Position numbers and translations under genes: made by a program. From Aulostomus chinensis (lineage: Eukaryota > Chordata > Actinopteri > Syngnathiformes > Aulostomidae), in the NCBI GenBank assembly GCA_037954235.1, contig JBBMOA010000002.1, positions 11,611,009 through 11,675,008 on the forward strand: a stretch of 64,000 nucleotides of DNA, in the 5' to 3' direction. Positions 42,117-55,135 of this stretch are shown piece by piece. The stretch's first letter is position 1; each line of letters begins with the position of its first letter. Below the pieces are notes generated by a model. The model was not told the origin of the DNA. It searched no databases and was given only the letters and a program-made list of their open reading frames with translations.

Positions 42117-44399
42117 CTGCAAAATAAGGGCAAAAGAAAAAGACGGTGGTATTATATTACAGAATGATGGAGAGGAAGTGTTTCAGAGTGGAAGAGATTG
42201 TAAAACTTCTATGCCACATATATAATTTAGAAAACAGCAGGAGCAACCATGGCTCACACTCGAGTCCACATCCTGGTAGTGTCATATCTAGTCATGAATG
42301 GACTGATACTTTTCAGAGTAGTACTCCCTTCGAGGCCATACGTGTGAATACATCGAACCTTTTGGGTTTTGAGTTTTTCTAAAATACGACACCAGTCTAA
42401 GATCATTAATGATAATAATAATATTACCTGTAAGGCCAGTGATGCAGGAGGTCCACCCAAATCATGAAATATGGAGACTGTAATCAGTGAATTATCGTAG
42501 CTATGAATGCAGCACATGAACATATCATGGAAGCAAGCGTGTAGCAGAGGACACGCAACCATCAGGTGGGTGTGTGCAAGTTTGAGCACAATTGAGAAGT
42601 CCAATTGCTGTATGATACATATTAGAAACAAAAAAGATTCCGTCAAAATGATTCGCTCATTCATTTTTGTAGGTACGTAAGGCTTTCCAAAGCTTGTCAG
42701 GGTTCCTCAAACATAAATCCTGGCAATAGGAAATTTGCATTGGGGTTAAGGGGGTGTCGGCATCTATTGTAAAAAGTGTTAATCATATAGGAATATGCAC
42801 ACATGCTCAAAAGACTTCTGAGTGAACATAAAGTTCTCAAAAGACCACATATGGCCTTTTGTAATTAGCAGCTGACATTCCAAAACACTTAATGCCGATT
42901 CAATAATGAGCATGTGTATAATCTGCATTATAAACAATTTTGTTCCACTTTTTCTTGGTAGATTTGAATAAACAGAACACCAGCTGTTACCCATATCCTT
43001 CCCCCTGCTGCCACTGCTGTTGCTTCATGCTATGCATGATAATTTATGATAATGTGAGATACTTCATGTCTGTGCTGAATCAAAGGTGGCGACGGTGGCA
43101 GAGATGAAACCTGCATGTTATGTTGCAAAAAGCCATGAATGACCGGGACTTTTATTTATTTATTCCACAAGTGTGTACTCCATATAACACAGGTGTCTTG
43201 TGGTTGGTGAATGGGTCTCGTTTTCTGTTTGCGGGTTACACAAGTGCTCAGAGGCTGCATTGAAACAACAGATGCGCATTTTCCACAACATCCACTTTTC
43301 TATTCATTCTTTTACTGCGCTGCTTCATCACATCAGCAGAGCAGCATCAGAGGTTTGTTGTGGTCTGGCGTAAAGCCTCTTTGACTTAAAGATGAGCTCT
43401 CCCCTGTGTAGCCTTTAAATCCTCTGGAGAGTACAGACTTGCACAGTTATGTAACAGCGACTATCATTGAGATGTTTGACCTTTGAGACTTGAGCACCTG
43501 GATTATTAGTTCTGGAAGAAAAGACAAAAAAAATTACATTTTAGTCAGCAAATGCTGTAAAGGAGGAGATGCGTTTCTCCCAGAAAGAAAAAAGTTGTAA
43601 TGTTTAGCAGAAAATTCACAGCAGGAAAGGAGGTGATGCTTGAATTTTAAGCAGTATTGTAATGTAATAGAGTCCCACATTTGATTATTCAGTATTTGAT
43701 CTGTATCATGAATCATGAATGAAAGAATGAAAGGTTTAAAAGTAAGAAGGGAGCAAAGCCACTGGCACCTGTCTGATACACTGTGCTCCAGCACAGATGA
43801 GACTTAAGCCTTTTAAAGAGGATAAAATTAGCACCTCCAGCACAAGTGATTGAGTTATGTAACAGAAAAGGGGCTTCCCAGGAAAAGTCAAGGTGTCACC
43901 ACGGCGTGCCTGACGGCCGTAATGAGGGGATTACTAATTTAAAGTTCTCACATTCAACTTTGGTGTTTTCTCACAACTCGTGTCTATAAAGCTCTGAAGA
44001 TTCAATAAAGCTCAAGACAATCTTCCAGACTGGTTTTTGTGCATGCAATTTAGCTCCAAACCAAAGGTAAAACAGTGAGGGACGTCTTTTCCACTGTCAT
44101 CTCATGACAAGATGCACACAATGCAAGGTTTATGCTGTTCTGAGATTGATGCCGAATCAATTTTTTTTTTTGTTGACTAACTTCAAAAATATTAGAAGAA
44201 CGGCACACGCATCAGTAACACAAGCAGGATTCACTCTGGCACGGTAGTCGTTCCTACGCTTCCTGTGATGCATCATTCAGACTCCAAGTGAAAGCTGCTG
44301 AACAATATTTGAAGAGTGACAATGTTTTGATGAGTCATGTCATCAGCTACTACCACATTACTGCATGCTACTCCTGCTCTGATGATACTCACCAGCTGT

Positions 44400-44543
44400 T
44401 TTGCGACTTGTTCGAAATTTAGATTGTTCTTGTAGAGATTCACTACACAGCCATCTGCGTCATTGAGAAAATTAACAAAGTCATGGCTTAGGCGTCGGTA
44501 AATCCAGTCAGAACCTCCAAAAAAGTGCTTTGTCCCCTCTGAA
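44400..44543 (-). other. Unassigned exon-like open stretch
   Basis: Minus-strand stretch bounded by a TTTTTCAG acceptor-like and a CTG/GTGAGTATC donor-like site. It reads GTKHFFGGSDWIYRRLSH and DFVNFLNDADGCVVNLYKN, then NLNFEQVAKQL, with no stop. An in-frame TGA lies just upstream of the acceptor. Protein-like, with good splice signals, but no family recognised and no partner exon found. Confidence 0.35.
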
Positions 44544-44949
44544 AAAGGGTTTCAGTCTGTAAAAAAATCTCACTTCCTGCCTGAGGGATATCCACAGATG
44601 CTTGGGTATTCAGCTACAGAGAGGTGAGTAAAGGTAAACTGAAGAACCTGGAGGTGTGACAGAAGGCACCCAGACAGAAAGGGTGGAGTCAACCTGCTAA
44701 GATTAGCAGCAAACACAATCCTGGTTGCAGGGTTTTTCGTCTCTTTTTTTTGTCCTTTTTTAAACAGCTCCAAGAAGAAATTATTTGAATTATTGATTTA
44801 AAGCTTCTACATTCAACTGACATCATGAAAGCTATTTTAAACAGCTTATTTGAACAGATCAAATGCATTTACTGTACAGAAGTTTTCAAATTCTTCACAT
44901 CATTGCAAGAAAGGTCTTCAGGCTGCCTTTCCGAATTTCCAAATGCTGC

Positions 44950-45545
44950 ACTTCCAACTGCACCCTCAAACACTGCACTTTTAACTGCACTCTCAAACAC
45001 TGCACTTTTAACTGCACTCTCAAACACTGCACTTTTAACTGCACTCTCAAACACTGCACTTCCAACTGCACTCTCAAAGAAACACTACACTTTTACCTGC
45101 ACTCTCAACACTGCACTTTTAACTGCACTCTCAAACACTGCACTTTTAACTGCACTCTCAAAGAAACACTGCACTTTTACCTGCACTCTCAACACTGCAC
45201 TTTTAACTGCACTCTCAAACACTGCACTTCCAACTGCACTCTCAAAGAAACACTACACTTTTAACTACACTCTCAACACTGCACTTTTAACTGCACTCTC
45301 AAACACTGCACTTCCAACTGCACTCTCAAAGAAACACTGCACTTTTAACTGCACTCTCAACACTGCACTTTTAACTGCACTCTCAACACTGCACTTTTAA
45401 CTGCACTCTCAAACACTGCACTTCCAACTGCACTCTCAAACAAACACTGCACTTCCAACTGCACTCTCAAACAAACACTGCACTTCCAACTGCACTCTCA
45501 AACAAACACTGCACTTCCAACTGCACACTGAAACAAACACTGCAG
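44950..45545. repeat. Minisatellite, ~27-bp unit with higher-order variation
   Basis: More than 20 tandem copies of AACTGCACTCTCAAACACTG plus CACTTTT or CACTTCC. Unit length alternates between about 24, 27 and 30-31 bp (AACACTG, AAACACTG, AAAGAAACACTG, AAACAAACACTG), giving a higher-order pattern. Most units keep an open frame, so long repetitive ORFs on both strands are artefacts. Confidence 0.97.
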
Positions 45546-45687
45546 CAAGTGAAGTGCATGTCATTTTGTTTGGTTTATGTTTTTACCTTAGCAGGACATT
45601 TGTAAAGCTAAAAGGCCTCTTAGATTGAGTTTATCTGGATCCTTTGGAGGTGATCTAGATCAAATTTTAGATCCTGGATGCCTAGAC

Positions 45688-45853
45688 GGCAGGCGGCATG
45701 GCTCAGGGGTAGAGTGGCCGTCTAGCAACTGACGGGTTGCTGGTTCGACCCTCGACCCTGGTGACCATGTCGAAGTGTCCTTGAGCAAGATACTGAACCC
45801 ATAATTGCTCCTGATGTGTAGGTTGGTGCCATGCGTGGTTCCCTCCACCATCA

Positions 45854-45932
<79 letters not shown>

Positions 45933-45995
45933 AGATGACACTGTAAAGCGCTCTGAGTGCCGCTAAGGTAGAAAAGCGCTATGTAAAATTGAGTC
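45688..45995 (+). mobile_element. tRNA-derived SINE, family B
   Basis: GGCATGGCTCAGGGGTAGAG resembles box A and GCTGGTTCGACCC box B, followed by GTCGAAGTGTCCTTGAGCAA and the tail AAAGCGCTATGTAAAATTGA, the familiar teleost tRNA-SINE layout. A 72-bp (GT)n tract has expanded inside it. TAGACGG occurs on both sides (about 45683-45689 and 46000-46006), a possible short target-site duplication. Confidence 0.85.
45857..45928. repeat. (GT)n microsatellite inside SINE B
   Basis: Perfect GT run of about 72 bp. Confidence 0.98.
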
Positions 45996-46705
45996 CATTT
46001 AGACGGTTCTAGAACCTTGGCAGGATAGAACTCTTACTGGTTCCTGATCACCAGGACCATTGGGTCCTGATGAGTTGTGACAGATAGTGTGGTTTCAGTA
46101 ACTGTTTAGCACAGACATATTTCACTCAGGATGTAGTCGCTGTTGTAGTGTGTGTCCAAAAGCAAAACTTTTAATCGTCTGACTTTCCTTCCATCAATCT
46201 TTGTCAGCGGCCGTGGATGTGGACATCAATGTGGATGTTGCCTGACTGAGATTGTGACTGATATCGCTGCGCCGATGAAAACATGACTCACGACTTTACT
46301 GATGCTGTCAAAGAGCCCGTGAATTAGCATGCTTCATTCATAACCAACTGACTTCGAGTGATTTCCTCTGCAGGCGTTTGTCTCTTTCATCAGACAGTTT
46401 AACAGTTGTGAGACAGTTTTAAGGGAGACGTGCCATCCTAGTTCTCATTTCCTGTGATAGAGATTTCAGGTATTTTAATTCATTTGAGGCGTGACGGCTT
46501 GAGATGATCATGTAGATGAAAAAAAAAAGCAAAAATGGTTTCTTTAATTCCAACATTACTGCAAGTTTCTTGTGTATCTCTGCCTATACCACCAAGGTTG
46601 TTCAGACACGTGGCTCCTCTTACTGGTATCCATGACATTATTCTCTGCCTGGAAGTTGCCCTCTTATTCTCTCTTGGCCATTGTGTAGACACTCACTGTG
46701 ATATT

Positions 46706-46719
46706 GTTGCCATAGCAAC
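46706..46719. promoter_or_regulatory. RFX X-box motif
   Basis: GTTGCCATAGCAAC matches the RFX consensus with both half-sites (GTTGCC, AGCAAC) and the optimal 2-bp spacer. It lies 4.6 kb upstream of SLC1A2 exon 2. Confidence 0.5.
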
Positions 46720-46784
46720 GTGGGTTTGTTACAGCGTTATTAATGAAGCTGTCCATTTTTTTTTAATAAGGATAGGATGATTAC

Positions 46785-46789
<5 letters not shown>

Positions 46790-46852
<63 letters not shown>
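46790..46852. repeat. (GT)n microsatellite
   Basis: Perfect GT run of about 62 bp. Confidence 0.98.
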
Positions 46853-46853
<1 letters not shown>

Positions 46854-48896
46854 TGTGATGCCATTGGAACCATTTTAATAATGTGACTGTCATTAACCAG
46901 CGGTCCAATAACAATAATCCTTCATAATCATTGTTCACGGCATGATTTAGAGATTAAAATGGAGCGGCAACGACAGCTTGACCAGGATGTTATTATTTCT
47001 GTGCAGTTTGCAGGACTTTGCACACCCACAGAGTGTGTATGAAGTCTGTCATGATGGAGACACTGTTCAAGCTGGGACAGAAAGACAGCCTAAGAGCACA
47101 TGGCAGACCATTCGTCCCTGCAGTTTCACACTTTGCTCCGCCTTTCCTACCCTCCGTCCCAGGCCAACCTCATGCTGCAACACCTGACAACACACACCAC
47201 GCTTAGACAGCAGGTGTCTATAATTAACTAATCTGTCCTGAGCCACTCTAATCCAGCGCACATACACACCGAGATGGATCAGACACATTCAGAGAACAAG
47301 ACTGCAGCTGTGATGTCTTTGCAGATATTTCCTTTAATCATAAAACAAAGGTCTCATAACGTGCTGTTACACCAAATGATGCACTCTGTGGTTTTCAGTC
47401 ACTATACTAGATGCTTCATAACAAACTGAACCCTGCTGAACTTTCAATGGTCGGGCTTCTATTCAAATCTAGCATCAATTTTAATGACACTGTCACAATA
47501 AAATGCAAATGTATGCGTGTTTCCATGAAGTAGTGTTCTGCAGATATTAGGAGCTGCTTCTCTGTCTCTCCTCCCAGACACGCTGTTTCATTTCCTCATT
47601 CATTCAGATCGTATCAAAGCAATTCATTATTAGGGGATGTTTACTGTCAAAATTAAAATCCTGATTAGAAATCAGTTTGTTACAAAGGCTTTTAGAATCA
47701 TGCACATCAGTCATTTCTTTGAACGGCCGTTTTGACGTCACACCCAAATATCATCAGGTCACCCTCAGAGTATAATCTCTGCTTGTCCTTTTTGTGAGAA
47801 TATTGAATTTTAAATGAGGTAAATGGCTGAACTGCTCCGTGTGGGTTTGTATCTCCCGAAGACTCTTTTTTTTTTCAATAAAAAAAATGGCCAGAATGAC
47901 CTCAAACAAGCTCAACTTTCTCGTAAGAGGACAACTAAGCTGTGATCGTCCACCTACACCTTCCCATGATTGTGGCAGTGTTTTGCAGGAATCCTCCAGA
48001 TGTTTCGCCCAAGAAAAGCGGGCAGATCACTCGTGAATGCAAACTGCTAGAGGATGTATATTTCAGACAGCATCTAGTGGCTGTGGTAATTGTGAAGTAT
48101 CAGGAACTCAGATTATTTGAGTTGATGGGCTACAGCTTTGACACTTCGTGAAGCAACATTATATCTCATCAGTGATTTGAAAAGAGCCTGAAAAGAAAGA
48201 AGCCCTTCCACCCCCCACCCCCGCACTCCTCTACCAGACGCTACTGTTGCTAAGTTGCTGTTGTGAATTTGTGGGGATGAAAAGGCTCTTTGTGTGAGAT
48301 AAAGTTACAGAATGGACTGGACGAGTATTCTCCCTTCGATTGGTGGTTTTTTTTATATGCAGCAAAGAAATGTATTGATTTCACATTTCCAAAACATACA
48401 TGCCAAAGACTCTGATGGGGTTTTTCATGGTTCTTAATGACCATCCTCTCAGGTCATTGAATGTCCGTCATCAGTCTCATCTGGATCATGAACAAGAGTT
48501 AGTACCAGGCCTCCTACCTCGCTCAGTATTTACTTGAAAGTGGCGAATACTATGTAGCAGCCGCTGTACTTACGAGCAGAGTGAAGAGAAAAATCAGGTT
48601 GGTCAATGTTCAAAAAGTACATGGTTGATTTCTATTCTAATCCCATCTCTAATTAAGACTGATTTACAAGCCACAAATGTAGGATTTAATTGTAACCATA
48701 ACAACCTCATTCATGTATGTTTACCAACAATCAAGTGTGTGACTAAACACTACTCCGCCTGCATCGGCTGCGAGATGTTAATTAAAACTCAACACAATTA
48801 TGAGGCTCTTAATATGTTTTAGGGCTGAAATCAGTGGCACTGTTCGTCTGAGACTGACAGAAGAGTAACAAGGAAAATACTTTGTTTTGTCACACA

Positions 48897-48900
<4 letters not shown>

Positions 48901-48938
<38 letters not shown>
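48901..48938. repeat. (TA)n microsatellite
   Basis: TGTGTG followed by about 15 TA units. Confidence 0.95.
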
Positions 48939-48941
<3 letters not shown>

Positions 48942-51262
48942 TAGCTTATCATGGACAGTAATGATAAAAATCTATCTTTTAAAATGACATTTGCTTACAG
49001 GAAATGTGAAAATGAAGGACAAATCTATTTTTGGCGTATCGGGACGTAGCTGTTAACTGAGTGTTTCCTGTTTTCTTGCCATCTTTTTTAATTTTCTCAT
49101 GTTGCTGCCCACATATATTTCGACGGGCTGAATCATCTCACATAGATTATTCAGATCGCTGGGAACTTTTGTACTGATTTATGATGATTCTTAAATTGGG
49201 TGTCAGGATCCCTCCCTCACGTGTGTGTGTTTTTGCAAGTACTTATTTTTTCGTTTTGTTTTGGTCATGGATTTTCTGTGTGGGTTGCATATTGTCATGG
49301 AAATACATCAGTTTGTGAACTGAATACATGCATTAACTTAATGTATTAACTCACTTCCACAGAACAGGAGACAGAATAAAAGCAGAAATCCCACTTTAGC
49401 TTAATTGTCTGATTTGCACTGATCTTTTTAACCCTAACCTCATAGTGAGGCTTTTTGTGCTCCTACTTTTATATTAAATACTTTTCCTTTATCATATTTT
49501 ATTATTTCTGTGTCGCTGTTTCATCTATAGGTTCTACTACTTCCTTCCTTGGGACTATACTGATGAAAACAAGCTGCAGTATATGTAAATAAACGAATAA
49601 ATGGGGTTTTATTTTATTCACTCCTTTTACGAATCAGCTCGACAGTTGTGAGTCATAAGTGCTTTGTAATTGTTATAAAAATATCTGCTGCATAAATTGA
49701 AGCTCGATGGAGAGTTAATGCCCTCTTCTTTTTGCATACGAGCACCCTTCTTCCTGGTGAAAGCTTCTTTGCTGTGTTGAGGTGCAGGAGAAGACACGAA
49801 CACACGCTCGGCCGTTTCTTAAATGCCAAACGCTACGAACATGTTGGTTGTTACTCAGACGGATTATTGTTGTTTTTTTTACAAGATTTGAGTTTCCATG
49901 GTGAAAACATTTCTCCATCACCTGGATCAATTGGAAACCTGTAGCCTACTTCAGCTAATTTATGCTGAACACCATCATGATACCAATTTAAATTTGAAAT
50001 ACTAAGCAGAGCTTTCCTGTGCACAGCCTGGATAAGTAGTCAGTTGATTGCAGGAATATTTTATAAAGCTGGAAATTAATCACTGCACACTGAAGCACTT
50101 TACTGTGACTTTATTCAGAGCAAAGTTCACTCTTAATTAATTCTTATCTAAAATACTATTTTCCCTTGTAGTTTGAAGTGTTTTACGGAGCTACAGGTTA
50201 CCGTGGGATGACGTGCCTGGGTTTTATTTTGTCTGCTCATGAACGGAAGAATAAAGAAGTAAGAACTAATTGTGTGACGTCAACCAGGGTTCTCGTTGCA
50301 CTAGACGTATCAGAACCACGGCTAAAAACAATCTCGTCTTTTCAGACCACTTGTACAAAGATCAAATCCATCATGGTGTTTTTAAAAGTAGGACTTTTTG
50401 AAGTGTATGTGGATTTTTTTTGTGTGTGTGTTTTTTTTTTTCCTCTGAAAACCATCATCTTTGATCTGACAAGCAAAAAGAACACTTCAAAAAGGCAACA
50501 TGCTGTAGTGTCACGGAACTCTCTGAGAGGAGGATTCACAGTTGCTGCAGATACTTTTGGAAGTGATGTCAGACGAGAGGGCAGGATGGAGATATAGGTA
50601 AATATTTGATGAACAACAACAACAAAAATCAATAGTTTTGACATGCTGCAGTGAAGAAAGTGATGGTTGTGAATTTGGCAGGAATAGTTTTCAGGAGGAA
50701 AATAGGAAAAAATAAAGTATGACTGAAAAAAGTAGCAGCACCACCACCCCCTCACCCCCTTAATATCAAAAGGAAAAATTAGAACATGGATGTAGTTTAC
50801 AGATTAAACTGTTCGTGGTGTCATTCTGAAATAACAACTCCATTTACTACTTGTCTACTGTAGGATTTCAACTGGATCAGAAGCAGGTTCAAATTACGTC
50901 GGCGAATGCAGGAAATCTACAATTAAGACATTTCCTCTCCAAAGAGCAGCTCTTGACGGGCTCTGCCATCACGGTCCCCACTTCAGAATCAGGCTGAAAA
51001 GAAAGTGCCATTTCTACTCACTCATTTTGACATTTTCTTGCTCCTCAGCACTATTTTACATAGTTTATGGCATAAGGAGCTAAATTGTGCACTTCAATGG
51101 CATAACCCGCCGCTGCTTCAGGAAGTTTGTTTGTGTGCTGTCTTGGAGGAGGCTAAGTAGAGACGCTAAGTGAGCCTTGCTGTAAAGACAAACTATAAAA
51201 CACATAATCTCGTTTTGTCTGGTTCTTTTATGATGGCCAGTTGAGTTGAGAAAGCCACAAAT

Positions 51263-51300
51263 ACTGCGTGCGCAGTAACTGGGCTGAGCTGCTGACGTCA
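51263..51300. promoter_or_regulatory. NRF1-like site next to a full CRE
   Basis: ACTGCGTGCGCAGT (51263-51276) is a near-palindromic NRF1-type GCGCA element, and TGACGTCA (51293-51300) is a perfect CRE followed by CGCGG. This is a small CpG-containing island in A/T-rich sequence, 9 kb upstream of SLC1A2 exon 2, and a candidate promoter or enhancer. Confidence 0.4.
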
Positions 51301-52825
51301 CGCGGCTACTGTGCTGACTGCTTCTACACAACAGCAAAGATACAGCACTGGAAAAATCCGACCTTGAGTTAGACCTGAGATTTAACCATCAGACTGGATA
51401 AAAGATCAAGTCTCTTTAATTAGCTTGGTTTATATTTCAGATGTTTAAAGTTTAATTCTGTTTCCACCAGAAATGTTCTTCTTTCCTACAGTGTATTTAT
51501 TAAAATGGTTGTTTTATTCATGTCAAGCCCTAAAGAATATTCAAACCAAATTAATTTATATCAAGTCAATTTATATGCCTGAAAGGGAGGAAATAAGAAG
51601 AAGTGGCAAACTATATAATCTTTCCCTGCATACATATATATTAATAAACATTTTCTTTTTATTAGCTACATATTTCCTCCATAGAAACGTTCACATTCTG
51701 TTTTAGGCAAGTAGGAATAACAGTGAGTACAGGATATGATGAAGTACTGCAGAGCTGAGGGCTTATCAGGAGGCTGTTCTCCGAACTGTCCCAGTGTACT
51801 GTACTGTTTGGACTGCTGGTCTCATGAAGTGTTTTGGAGAGATCTCAGAGTTTTTTTATCCTGTAGTTTATTTAGAATCTTGTTCCTCTTGTGTTCATGT
51901 TTGTTCCTGCGTTCTGGTGGACAACACAGATACAGAGAGAAAGAGGGTATAAAACTGACAAACCCTGAATGAAACCACCATGACTGGACAGAGCTGGGGA
52001 ACCGGACGAGGGATCTGACCAAAACTCCAACTGATCATGCAAAAACAAAAGAAGAGAACAAAGGACACAGCACAGACAGAGGTGGGAGAGAACGGTGCAG
52101 GTCGGAGCTGACTGGAGGGAGCAAGGCGCATTAAATAATGATCAGGCAAGACGAGAAAAGTCCAACACAAAAAAAACAGTAGAGTCCAGGATTAAGGAGA
52201 GACTAACAATCAGTGACGGCACACTGCTGTGCCTGACTGGTGGGTGACTGGTTTCATGTGTTGTGAAGGATATGTGAGACTGGTTGATCAGGGACTGGCA
52301 GAGAAATGCAGGCATTTATGTGCCAGGATCGGTTCCTCTACAGGGAGCCTCCAGCGACCGAGCGAGCATCTTTGCGGGTATTTTGGCCCTTCAGGTCTTG
52401 GTGCTGCGTGGCCAGGGGGCAAGAACACGCAGTGATTTCCTGGAGCAGTTTGTGCCATATTGTTTTCATTTTTTTAACTGCTGTTGTTGAATCACCTGCT
52501 CTGCATCAATGGGCACAGCCTCCCTCTCTCCATCTCTTCAAGAGCTGGAGAGGCCTCGATTCTCAATGCGGCTGAAGATACTCAAGCTTGGGGACTCCGG
52601 TTGCTTTCGTAACAATTTGTCTGCTGCATCTGGTCTCTTGATTTGAATTTTCAATTTACTGAAGACATCTAATATTAACCGCTGACCAAAAAGTCTCAGT
52701 AAAAAAAAGTTACCAATTGGGAACACAACATAACAGTCGTCATCCTCAATGGAAGACGTGAGGACCAGGCACACTGTCCTCACTCTCCAAAAAAGTTGTG
52801 GTCCTCATTGTATAGAAAATACAAG

Positions 52826-52826
<1 letters not shown>

Positions 52827-52880
<54 letters not shown>
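52827..52880. repeat. (AC)n microsatellite
   Basis: Perfect AC run of about 54 bp. Confidence 0.98.
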
Positions 52881-52884
<4 letters not shown>

Positions 52885-53883
52885 GATTCTAATTTGATCT
52901 CTCCTACTTTCAAAAGCAAACATGACCACAATTTTCTACTCCGGGAATATTTCCTCTTGAAGTGCAACCAACAGCCGGAGAGGTGGAGGCTCCTGTTGAG
53001 AGAGCTGAATTTCAATGCTGCAATGGGCTGGCCTGCATTATACATTTAAGGGGTGTAAGATTTAAGGGCCAAGTCTTGATGAAACGACATTAAACAGAAT
53101 TATTCTCTTTAATAGTCTTGTAATGACCAGCTCCTAATGCTGTGTAGTTTACAGAATCTCAGGCACCATATAGTGATTATATAGTATCTTTTTATGTCCT
53201 CTGTCTTTATAATCAGTGACGGTCTTTAAAAAGGAAGCTGAACGTAGTCGTAGCATTTAAAAATTACAGCGTGCTGTGTCAAGGTCTCTCAGTGCCTTTC
53301 ACTGCTTCGCTCGCCTGCTGAGAGAAATGGCACATTTAGAGGTTAATGATTTGCCTCATGCTGGAGGCTGCGAATAGGTAAAATAGGAAGGTGGAATAGT
53401 AAATTATGACCTAAGCGTTTGAAAGGCAGAAATATCTGGAGATCTGTGATTTTCAGCGAAGTGAAGTATTTACCACTTTTTGTGACTGAAATAAATAAAG
53501 AGGAAAGGAAGTCCTTTTTCTCTGAAGTTTTGCAGGGGCACGAGTCTGCTTGTATCAGTCGTGTGGATTTGAAATACTACTCTAGTTAAATGTGGCTGAT
53601 ATCCCATAATGTTCCAATAGTTGTGTTATACATGTGAATACTTCATCATTGACTTAATAAGGATGCAGTCGGTGCTGAGCAGGAATCCAGTGAGAGTAAT
53701 GATCCTAAATATTGAGTTTTGCATTTGTCTATGAGCAACATTTCCCCTGCCTGTCATCTCCTGCTTGAACGTCTCACATCCTGGGTGCATCTCAGCCTCC
53801 CTGACGAGGAAAGACCCTCGCACTGTTCAGTAGAGGGAGAAGGAGATGAAACCTGGACATATTTGGAATCGGCATGGAGACTA

Positions 53884-53885
<2 letters not shown>

Positions 53886-53946
<61 letters not shown>
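53886..53946. repeat. (CA)n microsatellite
   Basis: Perfect CA run of about 61 bp. Confidence 0.98.
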
Positions 53947-53949
<3 letters not shown>

Positions 53950-55024
53950 GCATGCACGTCCATCATGATGTAGCTGGACTCTCATCAACTGGTAAAAATC
54001 ATCAGCCCCACCATTTTTTTCTGAGTCCTGCTGACAGACCAACACCTGTGAAACATCCCCACCAGCAAACTCGGGGGGGGGGGGGGTGCTCTACCAGGAC
54101 AGGCAGACTCATGCAATAGATTCCAGAGGTGGAAAGCACATCGACAAACTCACATCATCTACAGTGTAGTTGATCCTGGATCAGTGTACTGGTCACACAC
54201 CTTTTCTTTGATACACACTCAGACATGTAAACTCACCAAAATAAAACCTGCAGTATGCAGCTTGTTATTCTCTCTGAAAAATGTGGCTGAATTAATGAGG
54301 CGCTACATTCCCTGGTCGCCATTTATGAGTTATCTTGATTTTAAACATATGCCTAATGTACGAGAAGTTATTTGCTTGAGGGTATTTTGTGTGTTTGTGT
54401 CAAAGGACCCACGCTACCTATAGCTCACTGATACCGTCTGGTTTTGGAGTGTAAGGATTATTTGTTTGTAAAATGTTACCTCTGTGTGAGAGTACACTCT
54501 ATTTTGCAGATACCTGTAATCGGTGGTGAATGAAGTACACAATCCTACTTCTTCACAAAACATACTCAGACATTACTGTACAAGAGAAAGTATTTCTGTA
54601 CGTGTTTAACTTGAGTTACAGAATAACTAGCTCTTTAAGATATTTCAAAAGTATATGTTCCCTGTAGAAAGTGAATACTTAGGTAGTTTAACGTCATATT
54701 CAGTTAAAATTTGAATGAATCATTTTATGAATAAACATATTCAAACATTACACTCCTAGAGAAAATATTTCTGTCAAATTTTTACCTGAGTTACATAACT
54801 GGTTAATTTATTTGCTTTTAAATAATTCAGTAGTAAACAATTTATATTCAAAAAGAAAAAACGTATTTTATGTTTGGATAGTTTGCTGTTTTTCTTTTTT
54901 TTTTTTTTACTAAGTTGGAATTTTGTTAAACTTTAACTCAAGTAAAAAAAAAATTGACTGCAATACCTTCAGCAAGTCAATATGTATACACTGACTCAAG
55001 CTCTGAGGTTATGCTTTGTACACT

Positions 55025-55135
55025 CCCCTCCCCCCCCCCCACACACACACACACACACACATACACTCCACACACACACGTACACCCCCCCACACACACA
55101 CATGTACACCCCCCCCACACACACACACACACACT
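55025..55135. repeat. Compound C-rich/(CA)n repeat
   Basis: CA blocks separated by poly(C) and ACGTACAC units repeated about every 30-40 bp. Confidence 0.93.

Noticed and set aside
44825..45400. 191-codon repetitive frame (NTALLTALS repeats) and overlapping frames on both strands
   Set aside because: Translation of the 27-bp minisatellite; no unique protein sequence.
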